Assembly (NCBI GenBank): GCA_002727195.1 | Contig: PBWH01000018.1 | Coordinates: 60,125-124,124, forward strand | DNA from: Gemmatimonadota bacterium | GTDB lineage: Bacteria; Latescibacterota; UBA2968 | Length of the DNA: 64,000 nucleotides | Direction: 5' to 3' | In this document: positions 34,855 through 43,477 of the stretch, piece after piece | Layout of the letters: the number at the start of each line of letters is the position of its first letter | Position numbering within the stretch: position 1 is the stretch's first letter | The notes under the pieces: generated by a model | Databases searched by the model: none | What the model was told of the DNA's origin: nothing | The model's input: only the letters and a program-made list of their open reading frames with translations | Position numbers and translations under genes: made by a program

Positions 34855-36087
34855 CTACTCGCCGCCGCCCAATGCGTTGGCCATGTTGAGTGCTTCTTCG
34901 GCCTTCTTGGCGGCCTCGCGCGCCTCCTCACCCTCGGTGGCAGCGGACTTATGTGCATACGCCTTGTAGAGGGCGTCCCAACCTCGAGCAAACTGCGGCT
35001 TCAAGTCGACAACCTTCTGGAAGGTGCTGATCGCCTCATCATACTTCTTCGATTTGTCGTAGATGGAGCCCAGCTGATACAGGGCCTGGTGGTCGTCGGG
35101 GTTGTTTTCGAGCGACTTCGTAAACAGGCCCGCGGCCTTCTCGAGATTGCCCTTTCCGAGATACGCATTGGCAAGGTTGAAGACGGTGTCGGCGTTGTCC
35201 GGCTCTTTCTCCATCGCCTGCTCGAGATACTGGACAGCCTTTTCGAAGTCCTTCATTTCGGTGAAGATCCCGCCAACCAGGGAGAGCACCTTCGGGTCCT
35301 CGGGATTCACCTCGAGAGCTTTCTCCGCGCTCTTGACGGCGCCTTCCACGTCCTTGGCCAGCCACTGGGCACTAGCAAGCGCTTTGATGATGCTGATGTT
35401 TGTGGGGGCCAGTTCCGATGCCGACATTAGGTGAGGGATCGACTCCTCGTAGCGTTGGTGGTTCAGCAGTCCGATCCCGATGTCAGCGTGTGCCTCGACC
35501 ATCGAGCTGTCGATGCCCAGTGCTTTCTGGTAGAAATCGATCGCGGTATCGAGACTGTCCATCGCCATGTAGACCTTGCCCGTCGCCTTGTAGGTGTCGG
35601 CCCGGTCCGGATCGACTTTACGTGCCATCGAGAACTCATTGAGCGCGTCATCGAAGCTCTGCGCGTTCAGCGCTCGAACACCAATGTTAAAGTACCGCGT
35701 CCACAGAGTCTCCTTCGTATACCAGATGCCGCCGAGAAGGAAGTCGCTGGCACCGACGAGGCGCATGCCTTTCTTCCAGAATTTCTTGCCCTTCTTGTGG
35801 CTCATCGCCTTTTCGAAGTGCAGGTTCATCTCGTCGAGCATCTCCTTATCCGCGTAGAAGGTGCCGATCATGAAGTTCGACTCAGGATCTTCCGGCTTGA
35901 GCTCGACGGCGATCTTTAGCATCTCGAAGGCCTTCTCGGGTACCCGCTGCTTGATGTAGTTGCGGGCCGAAGACTTGGCGACCTTTGCGCTGTTGACTCT
36001 CATCTGTGCTTCGGTCGCCTGCCAGCCAAGGGCCACAAAAGCGAACACAAGCACGAAAGAGGTTAGGACCTTGATTCGGCGCGTCAT
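34855..36087 (-). CDS. Secreted or periplasmic TPR-repeat protein
   Basis: This 410-residue protein starts with a hydrophobic signal segment (VLTSFVLVFAFVALGWQATEAQ, cleavage likely after TEA). From about residue 45 it is built of roughly nine tetratricopeptide repeats, with typical W-x-G-Y-A-F-A-P-like positions (for instance DRADTYKATGKVYMAMDSLDTAIDFYQKAL). The C-terminus is alanine/glutamate rich. It has its own strong sigma-70 promoter and is followed by mdh. TPR arrays serve as protein-protein scaffolds, and the partner here is unknown. Repeat identity between neighbouring units is modest, so this is an ordinary TPR array. Confidence 0.85.
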   Translation of the reverse strand: MTRRIKVLTSFVLVFAFVALGWQATEAQMRVNSAKVAKSSARNYIKQRVPEKAFEMLKIAVELKPEDPESNFMIGTFYADKEMLDEMNLHFEKAMSHKKGKKFWKKGMRLVGASDFLLGGIWYTKETLWTRYFNIGVRALNAQSFDDALNEFSMARKVDPDRADTYKATGKVYMAMDSLDTAIDFYQKALGIDSSMVEAHADIGIGLLNHQRYEESIPHLMSASELAPTNISIIKALASAQWLAKDVEGAVKSAEKALEVNPEDPKVLSLVGGIFTEMKDFEKAVQYLEQAMEKEPDNADTVFNLANAYLGKGNLEKAAGLFTKSLENNPDDHQALYQLGSIYDKSKKYDEAISTFQKVVDLKPQFARGWDALYKAYAHKSAATEGEEAREAAKKAEEALNMANALGGGE

Positions 36088-36169
36088 GGCCGACTCCTTT
36101 CGTGTGGAAACTGTTTTACTGAGAAGAATAGAAGGGCGTTAGTTGTTAATTGTTCTAGACTTGCGGCGC

Positions 36170-36198
36170 AATATAGTCCCCGGGTTTTTTAGTGTCAA
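36170..36198 (-). promoter_or_regulatory. Sigma-70 promoter of the TPR-mdh operon
   Basis: On the minus strand a perfect -35 box TTGACA (36193-36198) is followed after exactly 17 bases by TATATT (36170-36175), one mismatch from the consensus TATAAT. Transcription should start near 36163, about 75 bases before the ATG at 36087. The -35 and -10 hexamers and spacer length match those of the lnt-tatC promoter at 48268-48296. Confidence 0.8.
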
Positions 36199-36375
36199 GC
36201 AAGGGCGAGGTGGGGAAGAAAGGCTTGTCTACCGGCTTGTTTCTTGTAGGGATAGGGCGGAGTTACAGTTCCCCACAGGATGTGGAGATGTGTCCCTCGG
36301 TACATCGCGCCTCCGCTTCGCATCGACTCGGCTACTCGGGATGATCGGGCGCAATAACGGTGTCAGGCATCTCAC

Positions 36376-36561
36376 CTAGTGTTTCGACAGCATTTTGCCG
36401 TCGCGGGCCCAGTGATCGGCCGGAACGTCTTCGACGACGACCATAGTGTAGTCCGGTTTGGCGTCGCAGATGTCGACCAGGGCGTCGGTGATGGCTTTGA
36501 CGAGACGTTCCTTTTGGTCCTGGGATCGGCCTTCGAGCAGTTTGACGTTTACGAATGGCAT
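36376..36561 (-). CDS. 4-oxalocrotonate tautomerase-family protein
   Basis: The start at 36561 gives MPFVNVKLLEGRS, so the mature N-terminal residue after methionine removal is the catalytic proline of this family. The 61-residue length is exactly that of 4-OT monomers, and LVKAITDALVDIC and VVVEDVPADHW match the rest of the fold. Such proteins catalyse keto-enol tautomerisation of 2-hydroxymuconate-type acids, often as hexamers. No aromatic meta-cleavage genes are next to it, so its physiological substrate is unknown. The longer frame to 36639 has no homologous N-terminus. Confidence 0.85.
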   Translation of the reverse strand: MPFVNVKLLEGRSQDQKERLVKAITDALVDICDAKPDYTMVVVEDVPADHWARDGKMLSKH

Positions 36562-36606
36562 GGGTGGTCCTCCAAGTGGATAAGTAGCTAGATCAACGGC
36601 CATCAG

Positions 36607-36630
36607 CACGAAGGCGCGAAGAAACGAAGA
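36607..36630. repeat. Intergenic mini-repeat of the GCGAAG type
   Basis: CACGAAGGCGCGAAGAAACGAAG is built from three imperfect copies of a CGAAG word. It lies 45 bases upstream of the tautomerase ATG on its minus-strand side. This kind of run is one of several short dispersed families in the spacers of this window. Confidence 0.4.
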
Positions 36631-36692
36631 AGAACACAAGAATCAGGACGGATGCGGTGTACACTCAAGCGGGGCGGCCGATCTTCATATCA

Positions 36693-37502
36693 TCAATCCT
36701 CTACCGCCTCTACCGTGCTTCCTTTTTGCTGCACCATTTCTGTGAAAATCGATAGGGCGGCCTGAAGTAGTTTGCCCGCTGTGGCCTCGTCCTCATCCCT
36801 GGCGATGATGTCGACGGGGAGGCGTTGGCCGCCTTCGACTCGTTTTCTGAGGGCGACATAGGCTTTCAAGTAGGTGTTGGGGTGGGTGGCCATGACGTCG
36901 TGGAGGATGGTGCCCAGTTCGGATTCGGGGAGGTTGACGGCAACGCGGAGGACGACACGGTTCGCGGTGTAGATTTCGGCGATGGCGCCTTCGATGCTTT
37001 GGTTGAAGAGGGCCTGGACCTCGCGGGGAGGGCCGGTCAGGTTGTAAATCGTGGTGTCATCTATGACAGTCTCTACACAGGGGGCGACACCGGCGGGGTT
37101 GGGGTGGACAATCGAGCCTTCAGGTGAGGTCGCCATTTTGACGAGTCCAGGACTGACGTCCTCTCGCTTCTCGATCTCCCTGTCGCGCATAAATTTCTCC
37201 ACGAGCGACTCGTTTACGACGATGTCGACGCCCTTAAGCCGGGCGATGGCCTCTACGGTCAGATCATCAGGGGTGGGACCAAGCCCACCCGTGGTGATGA
37301 TGGCGCGTGTCTTCCTGTCGAGGGTATCGCTGAGCACGCGGATCATGTCTTCGATGTCGTCGTCGAGAATTACGATTCGGCGAATGTGACCGCCAAGTCG
37401 TGCGATCTGCTGAGCCATCCAGAATGCGTTGGTGTCCTGGATCTGGCCCATCAGGAGCTCGGTGCCGATGGAGTAGAGTTCTACGCTGGGCAGGTCGTTC
37501 AC
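36693..37502 (-). CDS. CinA-like competence/damage-inducible protein (MoCF-biosynthesis domain)
   Basis: The start is a GTG at 37502 that overlaps the stop of the dehydrogenase gene (GTGA), giving 269 residues. VELYSIGTELLMGQIQDTNAFWMAQQIARLG and TGGLGPTPDDLTVEAIA are the hallmark motifs of the MoaB/MogA-like (cinA N-terminal) domain. The family's C-terminal nicotinamide-nucleotide amidase domain is absent, because a full CinA has about 410 residues. It may act in nicotinamide-nucleotide or ADP-ribose turnover or in molybdopterin handling. The coupling to an alcohol dehydrogenase is notable, since NAD metabolism could link the two. Confidence 0.8.
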   Translation of the reverse strand: MNDLPSVELYSIGTELLMGQIQDTNAFWMAQQIARLGGHIRRIVILDDDIEDMIRVLSDTLDRKTRAIITTGGLGPTPDDLTVEAIARLKGVDIVVNESLVEKFMRDREIEKREDVSPGLVKMATSPEGSIVHPNPAGVAPCVETVIDDTTIYNLTGPPREVQALFNQSIEGAIAEIYTANRVVLRVAVNLPESELGTILHDVMATHPNTYLKAYVALRKRVEGGQRLPVDIIARDEDEATAGKLLQAALSIFTEMVQQKGSTVEAVED

Positions 37503-38545
37503 GAAGCTGCCTCCTCGGGGTCGATGATGACGAGTGTCTTGATCGTGTCCTGTGCGGCCGATACGGTGGCGAATCCTTCGCCCGCTCGATCCAGCGGGAA
37601 TCGATCCGTGACGATCAGGTCTGCCGTGACGGCGCCGGACCGAATCAGGTCCATTGCATCTGCCGTGTCTGGTGGGCCGCATGAGTAGCTGGCGGTGAGC
37701 GTGATGTGGTTGAACCAGAAGTCGTGGGGGCTGATGGGGAGCCGTTCGTCTTCTGCCGAGGGCGTGAAGAGGCAGACGGTGGCGCCAGGAGCGGTGGCCG
37801 TGAGCGCGTCCTCCATGGCCGCAATCGATCCCGGACAGACGACGATCAGGTCTGCCATGTCTCCATTGGTCGCGTCTGCGACGCCATCGGCTAATCCAAC
37901 GGTCGACACATCGATGGCTTTCTGCGCACCGAGTTCGAGCGCCTTATTTAGTCGGTAGGGAACACGATCAGCGGCGATCACGTTGCCGGCGCCATGGTGG
38001 CGGGCCACCAGCATCAGGATCTGTCCCATCATTCCGGCGCCGACGACGAGGACGTGGTCACCCTCTTGTATGGGCGACTTGCGTTTAAGCGCTTGGACTG
38101 CACACGCCACTGGCTCGATCAGGGCGGCATCTTCCATCGAGAGATCGTTGGGAATGACGAAGCAATCGTTCCGCAGGTTGTGTCCCGGCACACGGACGTA
38201 TTCCGCCAGACCACCCGGATCGATCGAGGACTCGCGCCACGCCTTGCACATCGAATATTCCTGTTGCCGACACCGCCGGCAGGTCATGCACGGCGCGTGG
38301 TGATGGATGAACACGCGATCGCCAACGGCGTAGCCTTCGGCGTCCGTGCCAAGTTGGACGATCCGACCGGCCGGCTCGTGGCCGAGTACGGCCGGGGCCT
38401 TACGGCGGACATACCAGGGGAACGTGTCGCTCGTACAGATGCCGCACACGGCCATCTTGACGAGAGCATCCCCGGGTCCCAGCTCTGGTATGGGTTGTTC
38501 TTCGATGCGGACGTCGTCCAGGTCGTAGAGACGGGCGACGCGCAT
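37499..38545 (-). CDS. Zinc-dependent alcohol dehydrogenase (medium-chain family)
   Basis: This is an MDR enzyme. Catalytic-zinc ligands are in VCGICTSDTFPWYV and VLGHEPAGRIVQLG, with the structural-zinc cysteines in CMTCRRCRQQEYSMC. VLVVGAGMMGQILMLVARHHGA is the NAD-binding loop. I take the ATG at 38545 (MRVARLYDLDDVRIEE), the usual N-terminus. A TTG at 38575 would add ten residues, and neither has a clear ribosome-binding site. Substrate class is sorbitol, threonine or similar polyols. It lies 41 bases after the second dehydrogenase gene and overlaps the CinA-like gene, forming an operon of three. Confidence 0.87.
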   Translation of the reverse strand: MRVARLYDLDDVRIEEQPIPELGPGDALVKMAVCGICTSDTFPWYVRRKAPAVLGHEPAGRIVQLGTDAEGYAVGDRVFIHHHAPCMTCRRCRQQEYSMCKAWRESSIDPGGLAEYVRVPGHNLRNDCFVIPNDLSMEDAALIEPVACAVQALKRKSPIQEGDHVLVVGAGMMGQILMLVARHHGAGNVIAADRVPYRLNKALELGAQKAIDVSTVGLADGVADATNGDMADLIVVCPGSIAAMEDALTATAPGATVCLFTPSAEDERLPISPHDFWFNHITLTASYSCGPPDTADAMDLIRSGAVTADLIVTDRFPLDRAGEGFATVSAAQDTIKTLVIIDPEEAAS

Positions 38546-38586
38546 TCGGGTGGGTATCGCGGAAGGAGTACTCAAACGGTGAGACG

Positions 38587-39648
38587 TCAGCCTGCTTCGG
38601 CGGAGCTTGGCTCGCTCTTTCCGGGCACGACGGCGAACTTGATTCCTTTGCCCTGGTGGAGCAGGTCTTCGAACACGTGTCTGAGGTCGTTCAGAGAATA
38701 GGTGCCCGATATCAGACCGCTGACCGTGATCTTTTTATCGGTCAGGAGCTGGTAGGCTTTTTTGACGGCAGAGCGGGTGTAGTGAAAGACGCCCTTGAGC
38801 GTGATCTGATCGTAGTGCAGGCGAGAGGTGTCGAAGGTTGCCTTGGTTCCGCTAGGGAGCCCGCCGAAGAGGATGACGGAGCCTCCGGGTCTGGCAAGGT
38901 CCGGTGTCTCTTCCCAGACTGCGAGCTGCCCTGTGCACTCGATCACGATGTCGGCGCCGAGGTCATTGGTGAGCTCTTTCACCCGGTCAAACGTGTTCTG
39001 CTCTTCGACATCGATGACTTCGTCCGCTCCGAGCGCCCAAGCCAGTTTCAGCCGGCTCTCGCGTCGACCGGCGACGATCACGCGTTCGGCTCCGAGCGCT
39101 CTTGCCACCATGACGTGCAGCAGCCCGATGGCCCCCGCCCCGATGATCAGGACGGTGTCGTCAGGCTTGACCTCGACCTGATCCATCCCGTAGACGACGC
39201 ACGAGAGTGGCTCCAGCATGGCGGCCTCTTCATACGAGAGGTGCTCGGGCTTCTTGAACATGTTGTTCGCCACGATGTGCGACGGCATGCAGACATACTC
39301 GGCGAACGCTCCCCACACCATCGTGTCCATGACCTTAGCGCAGAGGTTCTCCTGGGCCTTGCGGCAGTAGATGCAGTCGCCACAGGGCGCTGACGGCGCG
39401 GTCATGATCTGGTCGCCTGGCTGGAACTTGGTGACCCCTTCCCCCACCTCGTGGACGTCGCCCGAGAACTCGTGACCGAACGGCCCGGGGATGGTCATTT
39501 TCGGATGCCCGCGGCGGAACGCTTTGAGGTCGGTTCCACAGGTCAGTGCCGTGCGCACACGGACGACCACCTCTCCCGGGCCAGCCTTTGGGATCTCGAC
39601 ATCGCGCAACTCCAAGCGTCCGGGTTCAAGCAGCAAAGATGCGAGCAT
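38587..39648 (-). CDS. Zinc-dependent alcohol dehydrogenase, threonine dehydrogenase-like
   Basis: This 353-residue MDR enzyme has the zinc motif LTCGTDLKAFRRGHP, GHEFSGDVHEVGEG for the catalytic histidine/glutamate, and the four structural cysteines in CGDCIYCRKAQENLC. VLIIGAGAIGLLHVMVARALGA is the coenzyme-binding loop. It is the first gene of the operon with the second dehydrogenase and the CinA-like gene. Sequence pattern fits L-threonine 3-dehydrogenase or sorbitol dehydrogenase, but the paired arrangement suggests sequential oxidation of a sugar acid or polyol. Confidence 0.87.
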   Translation of the reverse strand: MLASLLLEPGRLELRDVEIPKAGPGEVVVRVRTALTCGTDLKAFRRGHPKMTIPGPFGHEFSGDVHEVGEGVTKFQPGDQIMTAPSAPCGDCIYCRKAQENLCAKVMDTMVWGAFAEYVCMPSHIVANNMFKKPEHLSYEEAAMLEPLSCVVYGMDQVEVKPDDTVLIIGAGAIGLLHVMVARALGAERVIVAGRRESRLKLAWALGADEVIDVEEQNTFDRVKELTNDLGADIVIECTGQLAVWEETPDLARPGGSVILFGGLPSGTKATFDTSRLHYDQITLKGVFHYTRSAVKKAYQLLTDKKITVSGLISGTYSLNDLRHVFEDLLHQGKGIKFAVVPGKSEPSSAEAG

Positions 39649-40036
39649 AGTGCTTTCTGGGAGTAAATGGCGTGGTAACGGATTGTTCGAATGTAAGCCG
39701 TCACCCGGCGGGCTGCAAAGTCTTTTGGATTACAGTCGGGTGACGGCGGGCAGACTCGAATGGTGAAAAGCCTTCTCCACGCCCGATTTCGGCCGACCTT
39801 CGCCTAGGCTACGGTCCGGCAGGCGCCCATAATTCGCTAGGTAGGTAGTGCCGTTCCGATGAAGTGCTCACTTGAGTCCTACCCGCTTCTAGGAACCCAG
39901 GGCGGGCCTCACCTCGACTCCGCTCGGTGCAAGCTCAGCCGTCGACCCCAACCCAGCGATGCGAATTGACGCCAATATTTGCAGTCGCACTGCGGCGAAG
40001 GATCTCGACTTCCGGAACTCGGCTGATGATAGCTCT
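39649..40036. other. Intergenic region with a large hairpin, 388 bp
   Basis: No gene is supported. An 11 bp perfect inverted repeat, GCCGTCACCCG at 39697-39707 and CGGGTGACGGC at 39737-39747, has a 29-base loop. It lies about 50 bases upstream of the dehydrogenase ATG on the minus strand, with no T-run on either side. A second GC-rich palindrome type (CCTCGACTCCGCTCGG) occurs at about 39912-39930. No clear promoter was found for the dehydrogenase operon. Confidence 0.5.
39697..39747. repeat. 11 bp inverted repeat with 29-base loop
   Basis: The arms GCCGTCACCCG and CGGGTGACGGC are perfectly complementary. The structure lies between the propeller gene and the alcohol dehydrogenase operon, about 50 bases upstream of the latter's start. 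It has no adjacent T-run, so it could be an operator or a leader-RNA structure instead of a terminator. Confidence 0.5.
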
Positions 40037-41371
40037 CTACAGCGCGATCAGTATGTTGGCCAAACGGCTCAGCTGATCGATCACCTGTTTAGTCGATTGG
40101 AAGATGAACTCTGTAGCGGACTGGATGACGATCGGCAGTTGACTAAGGCGTGTGCCGGATTCGAGATCGACCACGAAGATGCGGAATACGCCAGATGTCA
40201 GCTCTTCGCTGCCTGAGACGAAAGCCGTCGTTCCGTCAGGTGATATGCCGAACCCGGCCGCCTGCTCCCCGATCGTGATGGTGTTGGCCAGTTCTAGGTT
40301 GGGGAGGGAGATGACCAGGAGGTCGCCGACGAAGGTGGCGAAGTTGAGGCTGCCTTCCGCGGCGGGGGCCGTCTTGAACAGGGTAACCAGGAGGGATCCT
40401 CCGACCGGGTTGGCGGCCAGTTCGAGGACCTGGTCAACGAGGTCGACGGGATCGCTGATCTGGAGGGAATCCACAACAGCTCGGCTTGCCACATCGATGG
40501 CAACGATCTGGATAAGGGAGCCGCTCGCGTGTCCTTCGTCGGGAGTGGCCGTGGCTGTGTAGAGTGTCGCACCGTCCGTAGACAGGGTGATCTTGTTGAT
40601 TGCAGTGGTGCCGGTGAACATGCTGTCCACTTTTGTTCGCGTTGCGACGTCGACGACGGCAATGTGGTCACTCCGTAGGCCCACATACAAGGTCGACTCG
40701 TCAGGGGAAAGGATCATTCCGCCCGGATCGAAGCCGACCGCGACCTGACCGAGGGATGTCCGGGTGTTGAGGTCAATGACCTCAACGGCTCCGGCCGCTG
40801 TCTCCGTCACGAAGGCGAGCGTCTCGGCCGCGTTGACCCGAACCTTGAATCCGCTCGGGGCGGCGGGGGTCCCCGTCACGGGATTCTCGACCTCGGTCAG
40901 CTTGATCCCGAAGGCGAAGCTTCCGTTCTCATCGTAGGCCTGGAGCGAGTCGAGGTTGGCGACGTAGACGAGTCCCGCCTGTGGTCCGAGGGTCAGCCCT
41001 CTGGGGAAGCTGACAGAGAATGCCCGGGAGGGTATCGAGAGGTTTGTCGAGATGTCCACAGCCTCGACCCGGTTTTGGACGATATCCGAGACATAGAGTA
41101 AGGTGACGGACTCCTCGGTTGTGGACTTGCCGAAGTTGTTGGCGAATATCAGGAAGTCGCTGAAATCCACAGTAGCGCTGCCGTCGAGATCGAACTTTGC
41201 GTCGAATCCGTCCTGTTCGGACGTCTTCCCGAAGGCTCCCGAAAAGTCGAGAAAGTCGACAAAGTCGACTCGACCGCTCCCGTCGAAATCCGAAGCGGCA
41301 ACGTCAGTGGACTGGGAGTGAACAGTCGGTGATGAAACCAAAATGGTGAAAAGCGTTAGAAAAGCACCCAT
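40037..41371 (-). CDS. Secreted YVTN-type beta-propeller with dockerin-like EF-hand repeats
   Basis: From the ATG at 41371 the protein has 444 residues. A hydrophobic signal peptide (GAFLTLFTILVSS) is followed by two EF-hand/dockerin-like calcium loops (DFDGSGRVDFVDFLDF and DLDGSATVDFSDFLIF). Seven to eight blades of about 45 residues follow, with YVTN-type patterns (LVYVANLDSLQAYD, STLYVGLRSDHIAVVD). Such propellers are extracellular binding scaffolds. The promoter at 41434-41462 makes an upstream TTG at 41434 impossible as a start, because it lies in the -10 box. The dockerin-like repeats could dock it to a surface protein. Confidence 0.8.
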   Translation of the reverse strand: MGAFLTLFTILVSSPTVHSQSTDVAASDFDGSGRVDFVDFLDFSGAFGKTSEQDGFDAKFDLDGSATVDFSDFLIFANNFGKSTTEESVTLLYVSDIVQNRVEAVDISTNLSIPSRAFSVSFPRGLTLGPQAGLVYVANLDSLQAYDENGSFAFGIKLTEVENPVTGTPAAPSGFKVRVNAAETLAFVTETAAGAVEVIDLNTRTSLGQVAVGFDPGGMILSPDESTLYVGLRSDHIAVVDVATRTKVDSMFTGTTAINKITLSTDGATLYTATATPDEGHASGSLIQIVAIDVASRAVVDSLQISDPVDLVDQVLELAANPVGGSLLVTLFKTAPAAEGSLNFATFVGDLLVISLPNLELANTITIGEQAAGFGISPDGTTAFVSGSEELTSGVFRIFVVDLESGTRLSQLPIVIQSATEFIFQSTKQVIDQLSRLANILIAL

Positions 41372-41433
41372 GCGTATACGATTGGATCTCCGTGGCCCCG
41401 GCAAAACTGGTCGTAAAGTGTTGAAAGCGGACA

Positions 41434-41462
41434 ATGATACCGTGACAGATATGGGCTGTCAA
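41434..41462 (-). promoter_or_regulatory. Sigma-70 promoter of the propeller gene
   Basis: On the minus strand TTGACA (41457-41462) is separated by 17 bases from TATCAT (41434-41439), one mismatch from the -10 consensus. The expected transcription start is near 41427, giving a leader of about 55 bases to the ATG at 41371. This decides against a start at 41434. Confidence 0.75.
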
Positions 41463-41524
41463 TGCGGCCTCCTCCACTCGACCCCATCGCTCCGAGTGGG
41501 AGCCGGTCCTCGCCGAGGCGAAAG

Positions 41525-41550
41525 ACGTGAATGGTGAATCGTGAGTCGTG
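41525..41550. repeat. Intergenic mini-repeat of the GTGAATC type
   Basis: The run ACGTGAATGGTGAATCGTGAGTCGTG is a set of near-identical GTGAATS words between the propeller promoter and the permease gene. If the permease were started at 41531 these would encode its first residues, which are not family-like, so the repeat is more likely leader DNA. Confidence 0.4.
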
Positions 41551-41671
41551 GGCTTCGGCCCGACCGACGTGGGAGAGCGAGAGACCCATCCATCTGTCTC
41601 AGACAGGACCCGAGCCTGATTTGCGCGCCTATGTGCGCAGGAATATGTTCACTTCCTTGCGGATGGGCCGC

Positions 41672-42490
41672 ATGCTAGTTTTGCAGCATATCGAAAGGAA
41701 TTGTTTGTTTCCAGATTATCCGACGACGTTCTGGGTGTTGGCTGTCCTGTCCGTCGTCTTTGTGGGGATCGCGAAGGCCGGGTTTGGAGGCGGCGTGGGG
41801 GTCGTTGCGACGCCACTGATGGCGTTGACCATATCGGTCGCTGATGCGGCTGCCATCATGCTGCCACTTTTGATCGCGTGTGACGTTTTCGCGGTCGCAC
41901 ACTACCGAAAGACCTTCGACCGCCGAAGTATCAAGCTCATGCTGCCCGGATCCGTTCTCGGGATCGGTGTGGGCGCGGCGTTTTTCGGATACTTCGCGTC
42001 GAATGAACGCATGCTTCAGATCGGGCTCGGCGTTCTGGCGATCATATTCGTACTGTATCAACTAGTTCGGGGCCTCGTCAGCGAGGCGATCGCCAAACGG
42101 CATTCGCACGCAGCTGAAGGTATCCTGATGGGCGCCATCTCGGGTTTTACTTCCACGCTGGCTCACGCCGGTGGGCCTCCTGCAAAGATCTACCTCCTGC
42201 CTCAGAAACTTCCGCGCGAGATCTTCGTCGGGACGACGGTGATCTTCTTCGCTTCGATCAATCAGATCAAACTCATCCCGTATATCGGGCTGGACCTGCT
42301 TCGGATCGGGCACGTGGGCACGATCGCGGTGCTCGCCCCGCTCAGCTACGTGGGGGTGAAGCTGGGCATCTTCCTGAACGCACGGTTTACGGACCTGTGG
42401 TTCAATCGACTGGTCTACTCGATCCTGATGATCACTGGGGTCCAACTGGTGATCGGCAAGAGCGTGATCATTTACTTCTTCGTCCAATAG
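41672..42490 (+). CDS. TSUP-family membrane permease (TauE/SafE type)
   Basis: This protein of about 272 residues has seven to eight membrane segments. The first helix carries VLAVLSVVFVGIAKAGFGGGVGVV, the family signature with a conserved glycine-rich kink, and the second repeat starts with FTSTLAHAGGPPAKIYLLPQ. Such proteins export sulfite or organosulfonates or similar small anions. Two starts are plausible: the ATG at 41672 and a TTG at 41705, which has an AAAGGA site five bases upstream and gives a family-like N-terminus (FPDYPTTFW). Earlier starts run through repeat DNA. The gene is followed by a decayed membrane gene. Confidence 0.82.
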   Translation: MLVLQHIERNCLFPDYPTTFWVLAVLSVVFVGIAKAGFGGGVGVVATPLMALTISVADAAAIMLPLLIACDVFAVAHYRKTFDRRSIKLMLPGSVLGIGVGAAFFGYFASNERMLQIGLGVLAIIFVLYQLVRGLVSEAIAKRHSHAAEGILMGAISGFTSTLAHAGGPPAKIYLLPQKLPREIFVGTTVIFFASINQIKLIPYIGLDLLRIGHVGTIAVLAPLSYVGVKLGIFLNARFTDLWFNRLVYSILMITGVQLVIGKSVIIYFFVQ

Positions 42491-43342
42491 CTTGGCGCTT
42501 CCCCGAATTAGATACTGCGCTTTCTCCGAGCGACGATCGCGCGCTGACCTGGCGATCCGTTTCGCTCGGGATGCTGCTCGTGGTGGTGGTCAATGTCGGT
42601 GCGCCATACGCCAAGTATATCCTCAATTCCTCACTGCTCGCATGCGATTACCTGCCGATGGGCGTCTTCCTGCCCTTCCTGTTCGTTGTGACGCTTGTCA
42701 ATCCGCTTGCCGAGGCAGCCTGTCTCCGTGCGCTGTCACCGAACGATCTGGCTGTCGTTTTCACGATGTCGCTCGTCGGATAGACGCTTCCCACATTCGG
42801 CCTGACGGGGTATCTGCTTGGGACGATCGCGTCACCCATCCATTTGTTATGTGCGCACGGAGAACGGGTGGGCCGAGCTGATCCATCCCAACCTCCCGAA
42901 GTGATTGTTCCCGTCGAACGACACGATGACCTGGTTCTCCGAGGGACTGCCGCCGGACCAGGCTATTCCGTGGGAGGTCTGGTTACCGCCGCTATTCTGG
43001 TGGATCACGTTTATCGGCGCCCTGCTCACTGTCAGCTTCTGTCTGGTCGCGATCGTGAGACTTCAATGGATCGATCGGGAGCGGATCGTGTTCCCCCTCG
43101 CCCAGATACGGCTCGAGATGATCGCCTCGCCTTCGGACGATCGGAAGTTGCCGGCCTTAATGCGGGCGAAGATCTTCTGGGTTGGCTTCTCGATCCCGTT
43201 TCTCGTCGTGAGTTGGAACATCGTCAGTTATTTCCTCCTGACGTTTCCGGAGATTCCGCTAAAGAGAAGTGGAAAACAGAAAATCTTAAAAATGCACTCG
43301 AGTGGACTTTTAAGAAAGGCCAACAGCCCAATTAGATATTGA
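42490..43342 (+). pseudogene. Decayed multi-pass membrane protein gene
   Basis: Three frames together give one continuous hydrophobic protein: TWRSVSLGMLLVVVVNVGAPYAK, then LPMGVFLPFLFVVTLVNPLAEAA, ending at a TAG at 42781. The frame then continues LPTFGLTGYLLGTIASP, shifts by one near 42842-42850 to read ENGWAELIHPNLPK, hits a TGA at 42902-42904 where a tryptophan would fit, and goes on with LFPSNDTMTWFSEGLPPDQA, FWWITFIGALLTVSFCLVAIV and FLVVSWNIVSYFLLTFPEIPL. After about 43260 the sequence becomes AT-rich and loses sense. I believe it is related to DUF6785-type transporter-like proteins of this group, but the name is tentative. Three inactivating changes plus truncation make it a clear pseudogene. 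Confidence 0.75.
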
Positions 43343-43477
43343 GTGCAAGATTCTGTTTAATATTGGTTTGTGTTTAAAGGAAGGAGAGCGGGTTTTCCGG
43401 AAGTTTTGTTAGAAGAGAAACGTGATTTTTCGAGCGAGAGTCACCCAGACAGGGCAGGCATTGCCCCCCCAGGTGTA

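Noticed and set aside
41434-41434. TTG at 41434 as start of the propeller gene
   Set aside because: It lies inside the -10 hexamer of a convincing sigma-70 promoter.
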